A stretch of 64,000 bases of DNA, taken from assembly GCA_021234155.1 (NCBI GenBank), contig JAJEKV010000048.1, forward strand, positions 1,639,873-1,703,872. Reading direction: 5' to 3'. This document shows, in pieces, positions 10,245-21,900 of the stretch; the first letter of the stretch is position 1; every line of letters begins with the position of its first letter. Position numbers and translations under genes: made by a program. Origin of the DNA: Isoetes taiwanensis. Its lineage: Eukaryota > Streptophyta > Lycopodiopsida > Isoetales > Isoetaceae. The notes beneath the pieces are model-generated. The model was not told the origin of the DNA. It saw nothing but the letters and a program-made list of their open reading frames with translations, and made no database searches.

Positions 10245-10648
10245 CTGTTAGAGGGTGAAGTTAGAAGCATGTAAATATGCAAACAAACAATTGAGCTTAC
10301 TACTGTTCCTGCTGGTTATTGGATGGCATTGCAAAATAATACTTGTGTAGTCTTAATGATTAATTGCCTGCAAGCTGAAACTACATAGTTGCCAAGAATC
10401 TGCCTATTGGCAGAGCCACAACTTGTGCTGCAATGGAAGATATTACAAGTGGTTCTGTTCTATAGTAAAAAAATTGATTGAATCACCATTCAATTCCTTT
10501 ACTTCCGCAATATACATACAAGGAGGAGCTATCAATAATGGAGCCATATTTAGCCCCATTCTGAGATGAACCGGAAACAAAACTAATAGGAGGCTCCATA
10601 TGGCAAAAGAATTCATTCTGACATGACATCCGACCATCCAGTGCAAGC

Positions 10649-10955
10649 AAATGCAAACAGATTTGAGCATGGTGCTGATCTCTTACCTCTGAAGACCTCT
10701 GAGATGGTGCTCTCTGCTCAGCTGGAGCCTGGAATCACGCAAGAATAGCAGCAGATAAGCAGCAGTAATGATCCAACAGAGAGTTCGATTACAGATTTGA
10801 GCAAATGCAAACAGATTTGAGCATGGTGCTGATCTCTTACCTCTGAAGACCTCTGAGATGGTGCTCTCTGCTCAGCTGGAGCCTGGAATCACGCAAGAAT
10901 AGCAGATAAGCAGAAGTAAAATGATCCAACAGAGAGTTCGATTGCATTCAGAGAC
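10649..10955. repeat. 155-bp tandem duplication
   Basis: Two copies, each beginning aaatgcaaacagatttgagc, at about 10649 and 10804, differ by small indels. Nothing is encoded. Confidence 0.85.
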
Positions 10956-11124
10956 TTTTCGGCTGCATCCGCCCCTCTGGCCGCCAAAACAACCGCACCA
11001 TTGGATTCGGGAGGGAAAACCAAGCACAGGGGTTTTTTTTTTTTCGAAAATGACAACCTGTAAAATTTGGGCGAAACTATAAGTTAGTGAGTTATTTCGC
11101 GTTAGCCATGGAGGGGCTAACGCG

Positions 11125-11195
11125 TTATGTTCTAACCATGTTAACAAGGACGAGTTTCTGTTATGTTCTAACCATGTTAACAAGGACGAGTTTCT
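11125..11195. repeat. 36-bp tandem duplication spanning an element end
   Basis: The sequence ttatgttctaaccatgttaa plus caaggacgagtttctg occurs twice. It contains the right TIR end and TSD of the preceding element, so the true element end could be either copy. Confidence 0.85.
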
Positions 11196-11351
11196 GTATA
11201 TATTCACAAATTGTACTACCAAAATAGCAAGTGTAGTTAAAAATATCGATCTTTCTGATAAAATTTCTAGTTTACAAGCAAAATGTGCGAAATGGGTCCC
11301 GGTAAACGTGTCCCGCTAATAGAGAATCTGCGGCTAAGGCTGAAAAGGCTG

Positions 11352-11358
11352 TATATAA
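11352..11358 (+). promoter_or_regulatory. TATA box of SAT copy 1
   Basis: TATATAA lies 40 bp upstream of the chosen ATG (11398) and is conserved at the same spacing in copy 2. The 5' leader would be very short. Confidence 0.5.
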
Positions 11359-11397
11359 GATGCATTGAATCTACTGCTCATACATTCAATTGCAAAA

Positions 11398-12276
11398 ATG
11401 GCAGGGGGAAAATCCTTTGAATGGTGCTTGGATCTAAGGAACGACATGAGCAGGCTATGCATGGAAGGCATAAAAGTTCCTTTTCTGACAGAGCAAGGGG
11501 AGGATCTGCTGTGGAAGAAAATAAAAGAAGAAGCGTTCCAAGAGGTGCAAAATGAGCCTGTTCTGGCAACATATTTGTACTCAACAATTCTAGCACATTC
11601 CTCTCTAGAAATGTCTCTTGCATTTCACCTTGCAAACAAGCTATCCAGCCCTACATTTCCAAGCACCCTCCTCTTCAACATGATCCTTGATATATTTGCA
11701 CACACTCACAACCTCAGTTTTGCAATCAGAGAAGACATGGAGGCTGTCAAAAGCAGAGACCCTGCATGTGCATCATACTCTCAGTGCCTCCTAAATTTTA
11801 AAGGCTTCCTAGCCTGCCAGTCCCATAGGGTGGCCCATGAGCTCTGGAACCACAATAGAAGATCACTTGCCCTTGCACTCCAAAATAGGGTCTCTGAAGT
11901 TTTTGGTGTTGATATACACCCTGCTGCTGTCATTGGGAAAAGGGTTATGCTTGACCATGCCACTGGGATTGTGATTGGCGAAACCGCCACCATCGGCGAT
12001 GACGTGTCCATCCTTCACCATGTCACCCTTGGGGGTACTGGTGCACATGTTGGTGATAGACATCCCAAGATTGGTAATGGTGTTTTCATTGGTGCTGGTG
12101 CTAGTATTCTTGGCCCTGTCAAGATCGGCCACCGCGCTAAGATCGGCGCCGGATCTATTGTGCTCACTGAAGTTCCTGATGGCACTACTGCTGTTGGAAA
12201 TCCCGCTCGTATCATCTCTAGAGTCAAATTGCATAATCCTGGCCACATTATGGATTGGTCTGATTATGAAATCTAA
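11398..12276 (+). CDS. Serine O-acetyltransferase (copy 1, intact)
   Basis: Transfers acetyl from acetyl-CoA to L-serine, giving O-acetylserine, the committed step of cysteine synthesis. 292 residues from the ATG in AAAAATGGC; the frame is open further upstream but with no earlier ATG. An N-terminal helical SAT domain (about residues 15-165) precedes a left-handed beta-helix of hexapeptide repeats (about 170-270). Catalytic-type motifs seen: LDHATGIVIGETA and HHVTLGGTG. The C-terminal tail ends WSDYEI; in this family the terminal Ile inserts into O-acetylserine (thiol) lyase to form the cysteine synthase complex. No transit peptide is evident, so a cytosolic isoform is likely. Intronless. Paralogue at 32253-33137 is frameshifted. 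Confidence 0.95.
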   Translation: MAGGKSFEWCLDLRNDMSRLCMEGIKVPFLTEQGEDLLWKKIKEEAFQEVQNEPVLATYLYSTILAHSSLEMSLAFHLANKLSSPTFPSTLLFNMILDIFAHTHNLSFAIREDMEAVKSRDPACASYSQCLLNFKGFLACQSHRVAHELWNHNRRSLALALQNRVSEVFGVDIHPAAVIGKRVMLDHATGIVIGETATIGDDVSILHHVTLGGTGAHVGDRHPKIGNGVFIGAGASILGPVKIGHRAKIGAGSIVLTEVPDGTTAVGNPARIISRVKLHNPGHIMDWSDYEI

Positions 12277-12593
12277 TCCTTAAGTCCATGTTTCTTTTCC
12301 TTTCAGTCTAGATACATTGAATCTGCTATGATTCTTTATAGATTATTTTTCAATTATATCTTGTTGCATACACATCCATTTCATTTGACTTTCTACAAAA
12401 GCATTATGTGACTACATTCATTGTTTTTTTACTTGTATGTAATCATTGTTGTGGCGGGGCCACAAATTTCTCTCTAATGACTCACTCACTAGTTTGAATA
12501 TCTTTGTTGAAAATACGTGGGATTGAATCCACTACTAACGTCCAACATTTGATAATGTAATGCTTGGTTAATAATGAATTTGATAATGAATGT

Positions 12594-12735
12594 TTGGCTA
12601 AGATCAGGGCCAGATCTATTGTGCTCGTTGAAATTCCCAATGGCAGTACTCTTGTTGGAAATCCGGTCCTATCATCTCTAGAGTCAAATTGCATATTTTT
12701 AGCCACATTATGGATTGGTTTGTTTATGAAATATG
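12594..12735 (+). pseudogene. Partial duplicate of the SAT 3' end
   Basis: Repeats the last about 140 bp of the SAT gene: KIRARSIVLVEIPNGSTLVGNP, then a 1-bp deletion, then ctctagagtcaaattgcat and the tggattggt..tatgaaat end. The same fragment follows SAT copy 2 (33450-33595), so it arose before the segmental duplication. It has no promoter or start. Confidence 0.85.
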
Positions 12736-12799
12736 ACCTTAAGTTCCATGTTTCTTTTCTCTTCAGTTTAGATACATTGAATTTGCTATGACTCTTTTT

Positions 12800-13320
12800 C
12801 CATTTTATTTGACTTTTTCCAAAAGCATATAATTCTTTACTGTGTGACCACATTCTTTCCGTAATCATGTTCTATGCTTATTTAATGTATAAAGAACATT
12901 GCTCACATTGACCATGGCTTATTGGCTATGTAGCATGGGAAAAGCTAGAGAGAAGCCGGTGTGTATTTAGCTTTCCTTAGGGAAGAATTGAAGAAGGATA
13001 TGGAACGGATGACAAACCTAAATTTCAAAATTTAGCTCTCACACATACTAAGAAATCCATAATCTGGATGCCATGTAACATATTGCTTGTTTGCCAAAGG
13101 CTTATTTCTTGTTTGTCAAGAATGGCATATGTTTACATGGCTAGTTAAAGTGGGTCAAATACTATCTTGATTTGCAACTGAAATTTCTCTAGGCTTAATG
13201 GAGTTTATTCATTGTCCAACCTCTACAACATGGTGCAAAAGTTTTATAATGCTCTTCTGTAGTAGCCAAATGTGGATTTTGGATATCCTTCTATTTTGTT
13301 TCCCTGGTTTCGTGTTTATT
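12800..13320. other. No gene recognised
   Basis: AT-rich sequence downstream of the SAT fragment with no match in unit 2. It leads into a Helitron-type terminus at 13326. Confidence 0.4.
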
Positions 13321-13325
13321 TACCA

Positions 13326-13360
13326 ACTAGAAAAAGTGCCCAGCGTTGCTGGGCTTTTCG
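13326..13360 (-). mobile_element. Helitron 3' terminus (minus strand)
   Basis: On the minus strand, the hairpin GCCCAGC-AAC-GCTGGGC is followed by ACTTTTT and CTAG, then host T. That is the canonical Helitron 3' end (GC-rich hairpin a few nt before CTRR, insertion at A|T), and it closely resembles the end of the complete Helitron at 35062. The element would extend to higher coordinates, over the minus-strand HEN1 fragment. Its 5' TC end was not located. Confidence 0.6.
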
Positions 13361-14033
13361 TCGGGCATAAATTAACAAAACTAATACAGATGGTGGATTT
13401 AAATTGAGACGTCTACTATTAGGTTTGTATTGAATGGTGAATATTAATGATAGAATCTTGAGAAAATTGTGCATGTGTTACCTATATTGATACCACGTGA
13501 CATGGCAAAAATTGTGCATTCCATTGTTTGAACCACCATCTAAGTGGGGCATTAAAAAATTCCAACGGATCTTTAACAATTGTCAACCAAATGCATGTAA
13601 ATTCTCATATGTTGCTCAATAATCATAGATCAAAGCGGCCAAGGCCTTGTCATTTTTACATATAATTCAAACGTTCCCTTCCAAAAGCCATTAGCACCTA
13701 TGTCTGCCCATTATTGCAAACACCTAAGTCAATATCCTTGGCATATGTTAAATTCTTTTCTTTTCTGCACTTAAATGTCTCAACAGAAGAAAATTTAGTT
13801 AGTCTGAAAGATTGATTAGCTCTTCTAAAGAAAGCTTTCCCAAATCCCATGCAGTCATAAAACCTCCACACTAAAACAATAGGGTATGTTATGCAGGTTA
13901 ACTGATCTTGATCAACGCTAACGGACCTTTAAGGGATTGCAATAAAACGCTGAATTAAGAAACCCCTATGCATGCCCTCCCCCAAAATAGAAAAGGGGCG
14001 ATGATGCTTAAAACATGGGCAATATAATTTAAC

Positions 14034-16930
14034 TTATGCCTGACCATTTCCACACTTCTTTGTAAGCTGGCAATTGTGGTGGAGTCTTCGATTCGCTATC
14101 TGTGATGCAAATCCAGGATCCTGATCTGATGATTTGCCAACACCTGTAAAATCCACACTATACCCAAACTGGGCTGCTATTCCCGAAGCCCATGCACAAA
14201 ATTCAGCCCGTGTCCACTCAAAACGATGATCATCATTTCTGAGTTTGATAGCTAATGAATTTGCACTTTCATTTGGGTCTTCGGGATCTTCAACTTTCTG
14301 ATTAAACTTGTTAGAAATACCTTGCAAGATCTTATTATATTCTATGTTAGGGGTCGAGAGAACAAGGACTTTGGGTGACATGGTGCCCAAAATACTTTCC
14401 CCAACTTTTGATATGGGATCTGGACCCATATGTTCCACAACCTGGAATCGCCAATGCTTAGCCCAAAACAGAACAAAATGGCTTAAATAAGAAAATAAAG
14501 CCAACCTCAATGCAAGTTGCAATGTCATAATCATACAATCTGGAATCTGGTTCTGCAATTGATCCTTCATACAACAAGACATCCTCGAGATGGGTATTCT
14601 GATGATTCTTACTAATCTTTGCCTGGAGAGACTGCAACAGCAAGAGAAATCTTATATCACAGCCATCCAAAATAGTAAAGAATTAGGTGTAATTACCTTT
14701 GCTGCTTTGACAAGACTTTTTGGTGAAATATCTACGCCAGCAATATGAGCAAGGTTCGTTTGACACTCAAATATCGCATCCAAAAAACTTCCAGAAAAAA
14801 CTTCCAGATCCACAACCAAGGTCAACCTGCAAAATTGATAGTAATGAAAAAGCAACATGCTGGTTAACATCAAAGTTCCCCAGAAAAGATGGTTGTATAC
14901 ATGGCAAAATGTACACTTTACATACATAATATAATATCTCTAATTTAAGACGTTCTATGTGGGGTTGTAAACTGAGTTAACGTCCACTTTTTGAAAATAA
15001 GAATATATGCATCTTTTGCTATAAAGAATAAATGCATACTTCTAAAGTTAGACTTTGAGTTCAATAAATAGCGGAATAATATAAAGTTATCTAGAAATGT
15101 GTTCATTCCAGAAGATTTTCCATGGTTAACCTTGCTATGATGTTAGCCCTTACCAAACACCATAACCTTGCCATGATGTTTAACCCTTACCAAAGAGGTG
15201 GCTAGTGACTCTCTTATCAGATTCACAGCAAAATCTATGCGTTGTCTAGACAAAGGAGGTGAGAAAAATGCAGACTCCATTCTCTCCTCCGGTGCTTCAA
15301 GGAAGCTTTTTAAAGTTACAATAAAATCCACCAAGTCCTCTAGAACTGCAAGAAAGTAACATTGTGAGCACAACGATAGATTACATTATTAAGAAAAATT
15401 CCAAAGATCTGTTGAGGTTACTTAATTTTATTTATGATCTCCGACGGAGGCATACAAGAACTCGTTTGGAAAAGGTTGCATAGAGAATTGTGCGGTTTGA
15501 CCAACAAATAAGCTTGAGACACATGCATCAAGCATTCCTATTATTGCCCCATCGCCAATTTCAAAGTCAAAATCTTCATTCGTTTCAATCTGCTCATCCA
15601 TGCCTTCTCCAACTAAATGAACATCATAAGCAATATTAACTACACCGATCCTGCGGGAGGTCTTTTACTACTTTCTTCACCACATATAATCTCCCAGTTT
15701 TGTGATATACCATGCATCCGGGAATTCTCTCTAGGGGCTATGTGCTTCTTAGGTTCACCAATAGAGGCCTGCCATAATTGAAGCAAGGCCTTCCAACATG
15801 CACTCTGAATAGCATCATTACTATTCGATATGATTGTTCAAATCGCATTCTAGAACATAACTTCTAACTTGCATTTTTAGTTGACATGTAAATGGCCCGT
15901 AAATTAAGATCGCCATTCCGATTCTCTGAAAGATGTTGAGCCTCCTTTGCATCATGGCAATCGATCATTTCACACACTTGTCACATGTCCCATTCAATGA
16001 AGCTATAGTTATCAAGTATTCATTGCCTAAAATAGACAAAGTAGGCTCATCGAGGTGAAATTGATGGCGAAATTCAAATGAGTATCGAGCGAGGCATTGG
16101 TCACGCCTAATTTGAAATTTGGATGTATAAAATGCAGTAACTTTCGGACACTAAGACACTCCTCTAGAAAGCTTGTAAAATCCTTCGGTGATCGCCCCAA
16201 AGAATAGCCTATCAAATATGGAATCATCACTTTTGTGTTGTGTAAAGCATACATCAAGGTATCCATACAAAAAGTTACTTTGGAATGTCAAATTACCTAT
16301 ATTAGCATCCAAGTGATACATTCTCCACAGACATCCTCCCTTCGATTTCCGTGTCGATCCAACCTGCAAAGAAGAATCGCATCACCAAAGACTGGATATC
16401 CCAACAATATACTGGCCCTTCTATTCCCGTGCGGCTTTGCTTGAGCATCTTCATGCAGCCTTAGTGGCCAGTATAGGCGCGTGCCAGAAGGAGCTTTTGG
16501 AATGGACCTATTATGTAACAAATTAAATAGCTTAAAACTTTCTGGAGTTGATGGCATGCAATTTTAACATAAACAGTTGATAACATCCACAACTTCCAAC
16601 TAACAAATTAGGAACTACACCACAAATATAAATGAGAACATAAAGTTTATCTACCATGTTCAGGACAAAAGATCTAGAATAACAGTAGGAAGTGGGCAAG
16701 AAATACAATCGGAGTTAAGAAGCAAGACAATAACTGATAACATGTTAAGAAAAATTACCTCGTCATTTAAGGATATAGCATCTCGGAGAGAAGACTCCAC
16801 ATCTTGAATGGTGCCTTCATCAAGCTGCCCATCACTATCAGCAATGCTATGGGATAAGCCAGTGACTGATATCTCCGTCGAAAAGGAGGATGTGCTATCT
16901 CCCTTCAGGTCTCGTGAAGGGCGAAACATT
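14034..16930 (-). pseudogene. HEN1-like small RNA 2'-O-methyltransferase, decayed
   Basis: HEN1 methylates the 3'-terminal ribose of plant miRNA/siRNA duplexes. Minus-strand exons seen: dsRBD-like pieces (about 16020-15700, with NDAIQSACWKALLQLWQ); FKBP-like domain (15650-about 15430, FDFEIGDGAIIGMLDACVSS); 15345-15191 (FFSPPLSRQRIDFAVNLIRE); 14826-14697 (SAM motif I and GVDISPKSLVKAAK); 14631-14506; 14441-14034. The E-x-x-E-H metal site is kept (CIE spliced to VVEHM), as is the second His (DDHRFEWTR). Lesions: a 13-bp tandem duplication in motif I shifts the frame; a stop lies at the end of the FKBP exon (DHK then TAA); a frameshift occurs near 15840. The exon at 16759-16930 is tentative. 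A LINE lies just upstream. The first dsRBD was not found. Confidence 0.85.
14783..14808 (-). other. 13-bp frameshifting duplication in HEN1 motif I
   Basis: The sequence aaaaacttccaga occurs twice in tandem. On the minus strand the frame reads DLGCGSGSFF and then shifts. Without one copy it would continue SFLDAIFECQT, as in the family. Confidence 0.85.
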
Positions 16931-17109
16931 ATGTAGGCAGCTAAAAGAAAACAAAATCAAGTCCGACGTTTAAGAAGAAACTCGATCCCCCAGCATTTTA
17001 CAAAGGCACCAATTCAACCCATATCCGAAACTGGGATCATGGCATATAAGCATTTGCCTAAAAAATAGATCACATTGCCCTATCCTCATGCATATTTGCC
17101 TTGCAAAGG

Positions 17110-18918
17110 ATGGATGCTGACGTGGCAATTTTGGCGCAGGCGGAGGAATGGGCGGCCGCTACTGCTGCTCGGCTAGCTGCTGCAGGGACTGATTCTGATC
17201 GAGGGGGCCCATGTAATGCCCCCAAAAATCGTCCAACGCTGTCACAACCAGTGATGAATGCATCCGTTGCAAAAGCCCCAATTTTCGGAGAAAGATTGGG
17301 CAGCCAAAATTTTTTTTTCCAGAACCCGATTCTTGAAACAGGGACAAATTTGGCTGATGGAGGCCTAAAGGATGACTCTGCAGATGGAATCGCTATCAAA
17401 GCTATCAAAGGTGAGCTGCAGACAAGGAAGAGTGCCAAGGATAGTGCTGTGTTTATTGATGCTGAGATGGAAAGGAACAATAACGGAAGAAAAGGAAGTA
17501 GAATTTCTGTTCTGGCTTGTGATAGTGGACAAAGTGCTCTCAAAGCTTCGGCGAGGCGCTGGGCTCATCTACACGACAAAACGTGGCTGCTCGGGACAAT
17601 CTGCATGGAAATCTAATGATTCGGTGAAGCGAAAGGTCCCAGCCCGGCGTTTTAGTGAGTGGATTCAAAAAGATCTGGCTCCCAAACAAAGTAATAGGGT
17701 GGCAGAAGCCCTGGATTTTGTACGGAGGGGTAATAAAGCGGATCTGGTAGAGCGCTTGAGTAGCGATGCCCGAGGTAAGCCAATTGCTAACAGCATCTCT
17801 ATAGAGAACTGCTTGGCAGATAAGGTGGTGGTGGAGGTCGATCAGTCAGAGCACTGTCGATATCTTTCAAACCTCGTTGCCTACTCAGTAGTGGCGTATT
17901 GGACAGGTGAGTTTTTTGACTTGAGAAAGATTTCTAATTGGTTGGGGGCCCTTCTTAGGCGTAATCACATTCGTCCTTATGAGTCCATTAAGGCACTGGG
18001 GAAGGGCTTCTTTTTGATCATGTTCAAGAATGAGGAAGATGTTGAAAAATTGGTTACGCGTGGTGTGGATACCATGGGTGGTACCCCCGTTCTCTTCCAA
18101 AACTATTATCCCCGGTTTCTCCATCAATCTACCTCTTAAAGCTAAGCTTCCATCTTTGGTTCCGGCTTGAAGACTTGCCTCCTGACCTTCTTATTCCCAA
18201 GTTTATGATTTACATTTGCTAAAGCTTTGGGCATCTACATCGCCCACTCTATTACTAGAGGTGCACAAATTTGTGTGGGACTTCCCATGGATAAGCGGTT
18301 GCCTAAGGATGTTGTAATTAAGAGCGGAGAGTTTTACTCATGCTGCAATCTTCGGTTGCTAAATGTCACTGACCTTCGTCGTTGGTACCCCTCTTGCCAA
18401 GATTCCCATGTCACCCATTGGCGTGGACCCTCGTGTTTCATGTAACCCTACTCCACCTCGGTTTGCTCCCTCTTTTTGCAACACACCACCTTCACCATTA
18501 TCCCGAGTATTCCCACCCCACCTCCATTATCCCATAATGTCCCAGAGTCGCATACTTCTCACCCACCTCTCAGGACCCCTGTATTTGCTCCCCTTGACTC
18601 TCTTGCTACTACAGTTCAAGCTACTTCTCCTCCTATCCCATCTCAGCAGTTCCCCTTCGATCGAAACCGAACCAATGGACCATGGTGACCACAAAAAGAA
18701 ACAAACGTGCGCAGTCTCAGAGGCGGGCGGATGAACTAGGTGATGACATGCATGGTATATATGGGAATGAAGAGGTATCAGGTTCTATAGATGAGGGATC
18801 AATGGATGAGAACCCGGAAATGGTCCCTGGTGTTTCCCATGGGGACACGGATGTAAACATGGATGTTGTGGAAAGCATGGATGCTTGCAGTAGACTCCAA
18901 ATCCATGGTACTTTATGA
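17110..18918 (+). pseudogene. LINE ORF1 (DUF4283 RNA-binding protein), frameshifted
   Basis: Starts MDADVAILAQAEEW and continues in shifted frames. A DUF4283-like domain at about 17860-18120 reads NLVAYSVVAYWTGEFFDL, then LGALLRRNHIRPYESIKALG and LIMFKNEEDVEKLV. A degraded zinc-knuckle region follows (FYSCCNLRLLN through YPSCQDSHVTHW) and then a charged C-terminus. Such ORF1 proteins package LINE RNA. Frame changes near 17600, 18130 and 18450 make it non-functional as read. Confidence 0.8.
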
Positions 18919-18999
18919 CCCATCAGTACCCACTTGTGGTGTGAGCAAATCTCCTAAACGTAGGAAGAAAAGGAGCATTGTACAGTCACAACCTATAGG

Positions 19000-21900
19000 A
19001 TGAATATTCTTAGCTGGAATGTTAGAGGGTTGAAGTCCTCCCCCACAAAGAGGGCTAGAGTAGCAGCGCAGGTTCGTAGGATTCATCCACAGATTCTATG
19101 TCTTCAAGAACATAAGTGTACTCCTGTGCGATGAACCTGGGATTGTTGAATATTATGGGTCAGCAGCATGTGGGTTTGCTGAGTGTGTCAGGACGCCCTC
19201 GTGCAAGTTCTTTTATCTCTTGGTCCTTAGATGTCAGTGTTACTTTCACGTGCAAAGATAAATGGGGTAGGTGGACTGCTATCAAGTGGATCCAAGATGG
19301 GTTTGAGTGGGGCATTGTAAATGTCTATGCTCCTAACTGCCCTCGCAAACGTGCATCCTTATGGGCCCATCCATACAAAACAAAATGAAAAAGTGGGGAT
19401 CGGGTTGCTTGGTTGTTGTTAGAGACTTTAATATGGTGGAAATGCCCGTTGATCGTCACGGGACAAGGTGAGACAGGTTTACGGTTTTGAGAAGGAGCAA
19501 AGGGGACCAGTTGTTGATGGAGCACGGTTTCTTAGAGGTGACAGTGATGCACGAGCTTCACATGGTGCAATGGTGCGCGAGGGGCAAAGACGCGGCAAAT
19601 GCAAGGCATGACAGGTGCTATGCAAACATGTTTGCTCAACAACGCCAACCCGTGGTTGTATCGCAACAATTACCTCTTGCAAACGGTGTCCGATCATAAC
19701 CCTCGATTATCCGGACTCGGGAGATACCAGCCGCGTTACGCTAGCAGTGCGTGTTCAAGTTAAATTCGTTACTTAAAAGATAGAGACTTTCTTCGTATTG
19801 CCAGGCGGCATGGCTTTCCTCACCTCCCTCGATAGTGCTATGAGAACTCGATCTCAGCCCTTGCATCCGTTAAAGCTTTTGCAAAACAATGGGGTCGAGA
19901 ACGGGTTACTCGTGAAAGAGAGTTAATTTCCGCGTATCTTTGAATTGAAACAGTTAGGATCTCGGTAGCATGCATGCACAAGAGGCTCGGGAAATTCAGG
20001 ATCTTGAAGCTGTTAGCACGACACAAGACAAGGTCAAATCTGGCTTGGCTTGGTTGAAAGAAGGAGATAGGTGTTCCAAAATGTTCTTTCGAGCTACTCG
20101 TTTGAAACGTCAAAGATCAGCTCTATCCTCTATTCAATTATCTGATGGTCAATGCGTGACTGATCCAAACCAGCTTAAAACTTTTTTAGCAGAACACTTT
20201 GCTCACTTTTTTCAAGAAAAGAACCTACCTTTCCAGGAGGAAGCGAAGAGCATCGTTCTTTCCAAGCTCCAACCTATTATTTCCCCAACGCAGCAACTAG
20301 AGATGGAGCTTCCTCTCACCCTTGACAATCTTCAATCTGCTGTAGAAATGATGGCTAACGACAAATGTCCAGGTATGGATGGTATTCCAGTTGAGTTTTT
20401 CAAGGCTTCATGGGAATGGTCATCAACTCTAGTCTGGCAAGCATATCAGGAGCTCTTGCAGTCTCACCAATTGGATAGAATTTTGAACACTGGCTTAATT
20501 GCCCTCATCTCTAAGGTTAAGGAGCCTCGAAATATATCTGAGTGGAGGCCGATCACTTTGTTGCCAGTAGTTTACAAGATTATTGCTAAAGCTTATGCTG
20601 AGAAACTCAAAGCTATTCTTGGCACTTCAATCAGTGAGGAGCAAAGCGGGTTTCCTACCGGCGCATTACATACCGAACAATGTTGCAACAACGGCGTATG
20701 AGGGAATGTATTGGGCCGCGTGCCTCCAAGCAACAGGTCGCATATCTGAAACTGGATTTTGCCAAAGCGTATGACGATGTTTCACAGGATTTTCTTTTGA
20801 GGATCATGCCTAGGTTGGGTTTTGGACCATCCTTTTGCTCTCTTGTGTGGAAGCTCCTATGTTACGCCAAAGCGTCCCTCCTGTTCGGTGAGCCTTGGAT
20901 ATTTTTACGTGAGTAGGGGCATTAGGCGGGGCTGCCCCTAGCTCCATTCCTATTTACCATTGTGGCTGAAGGTTTATCTCAGCTTCTTCGTCGTGCTCTA
21001 AATGATGACCTCATTGAGGGTTTGCAGTTGGCGGATGGTTCTCAAGTTATCTGTAATCAGTTTGCAGATGACACATTTCTCTTACTAAAGGCTAATGAGG
21101 ACAACCTTGATAAAGCTAAGCAGCTCACGGATATCTTCTCTGCTTCCGGGGTGCTTGCTCAATTGGCAAAAATGTAGTGCGATCTGGGCTCTAGACACTC
21201 CTCCCCCCAATTGCTTGTACTGCTACCCATGGCAAGTCATACCAGCTGGGGAGGTGACTAGATTACTCGGAATCCCTTTTGGTATGGACGTTTCTCTAGC
21301 CCAGGCATGGGATCAAGTCTTATTGGGTCTTCAGAGGCACCTCCTATGGTGGCGAGGAGCTTCTTTGTCAATGGCAGGCAGGATACAGGTGGCTAAGTCA
21401 GTGCTCTGCAGTACTCACATTTATGCGGTCTCCGCGCTTCTTGCACCCGCTAGTAAGTTCAAGGAGATGGCTGCACTTGTGCGTAATTTCATATGGGGCG
21501 GTAATGAGTTGGGGGCGGTAGTTAAAGTTGCATGGAGTAAGTGTGTCCGCCCTAAGAACCATGGCGGCTTGGGGATGCTTGATCTAGCTCTACATGGCAA
21601 GCTGCTGGCTTCTAAACTTATCTGGCAAGTTATTTGCAATGATCATCAGTCTTCAGGCACACGTCTTATTGCTCAGTCTCTGCAGCACTCACGAGCTCTT
21701 GGTAAACTAGGTATTGAACCCCCTTTGCCTTGGGCTTTATTGTATCCCCTTGCTCCCACTCCTCAGGCCTCTCCATTATTGAAGGGACTGCTTAAAGCTT
21801 GGGATGCAGTTAGGCCTCTCATTTCCCTTCATCCTGCCAATTGGTCCCAGACCTCTTCTCCTTTCTTGTGGGTTCCCATGCCTCATCTCCCCATCGCTGC

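Larger units (their letters stand above)
9503..11140. mobile_element. 1.64-kb TIR element with 8-bp TSD carrying IFT57-like exons
   Basis: Perfect 11-nt ends CATGGTTAGAA (9503 and, inverted, 11130-11140) extend into about 110 nt of diverged inverted similarity, including a shared ttagtttcgcc followed by an A-rich stretch. The 8-mer ttaacaag flanks both ends (9495-9502 and 11141-11148). An 8-bp target and CA-starting termini suggest the hAT superfamily. No transposase was seen. The interior contains two spliced-looking exons and a 155-bp tandem duplication. Confidence 0.7.

Noticed and set aside
11365-11397. Upstream start for SAT copy 1
   Set aside because: The extended frame begins at a TTG. 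The ATG at 11398 has a good plant context and is downstream of a conserved TATA box.
11975-12283. Second open frame over the SAT gene
   Set aside because: It is the +1 shadow frame of SAT. It becomes the real reading only in the frameshifted copy 2.
17070-17543. Minus-strand open frame over LINE ORF1
   Set aside because: Antisense shadow of ORF1; no independent evidence.
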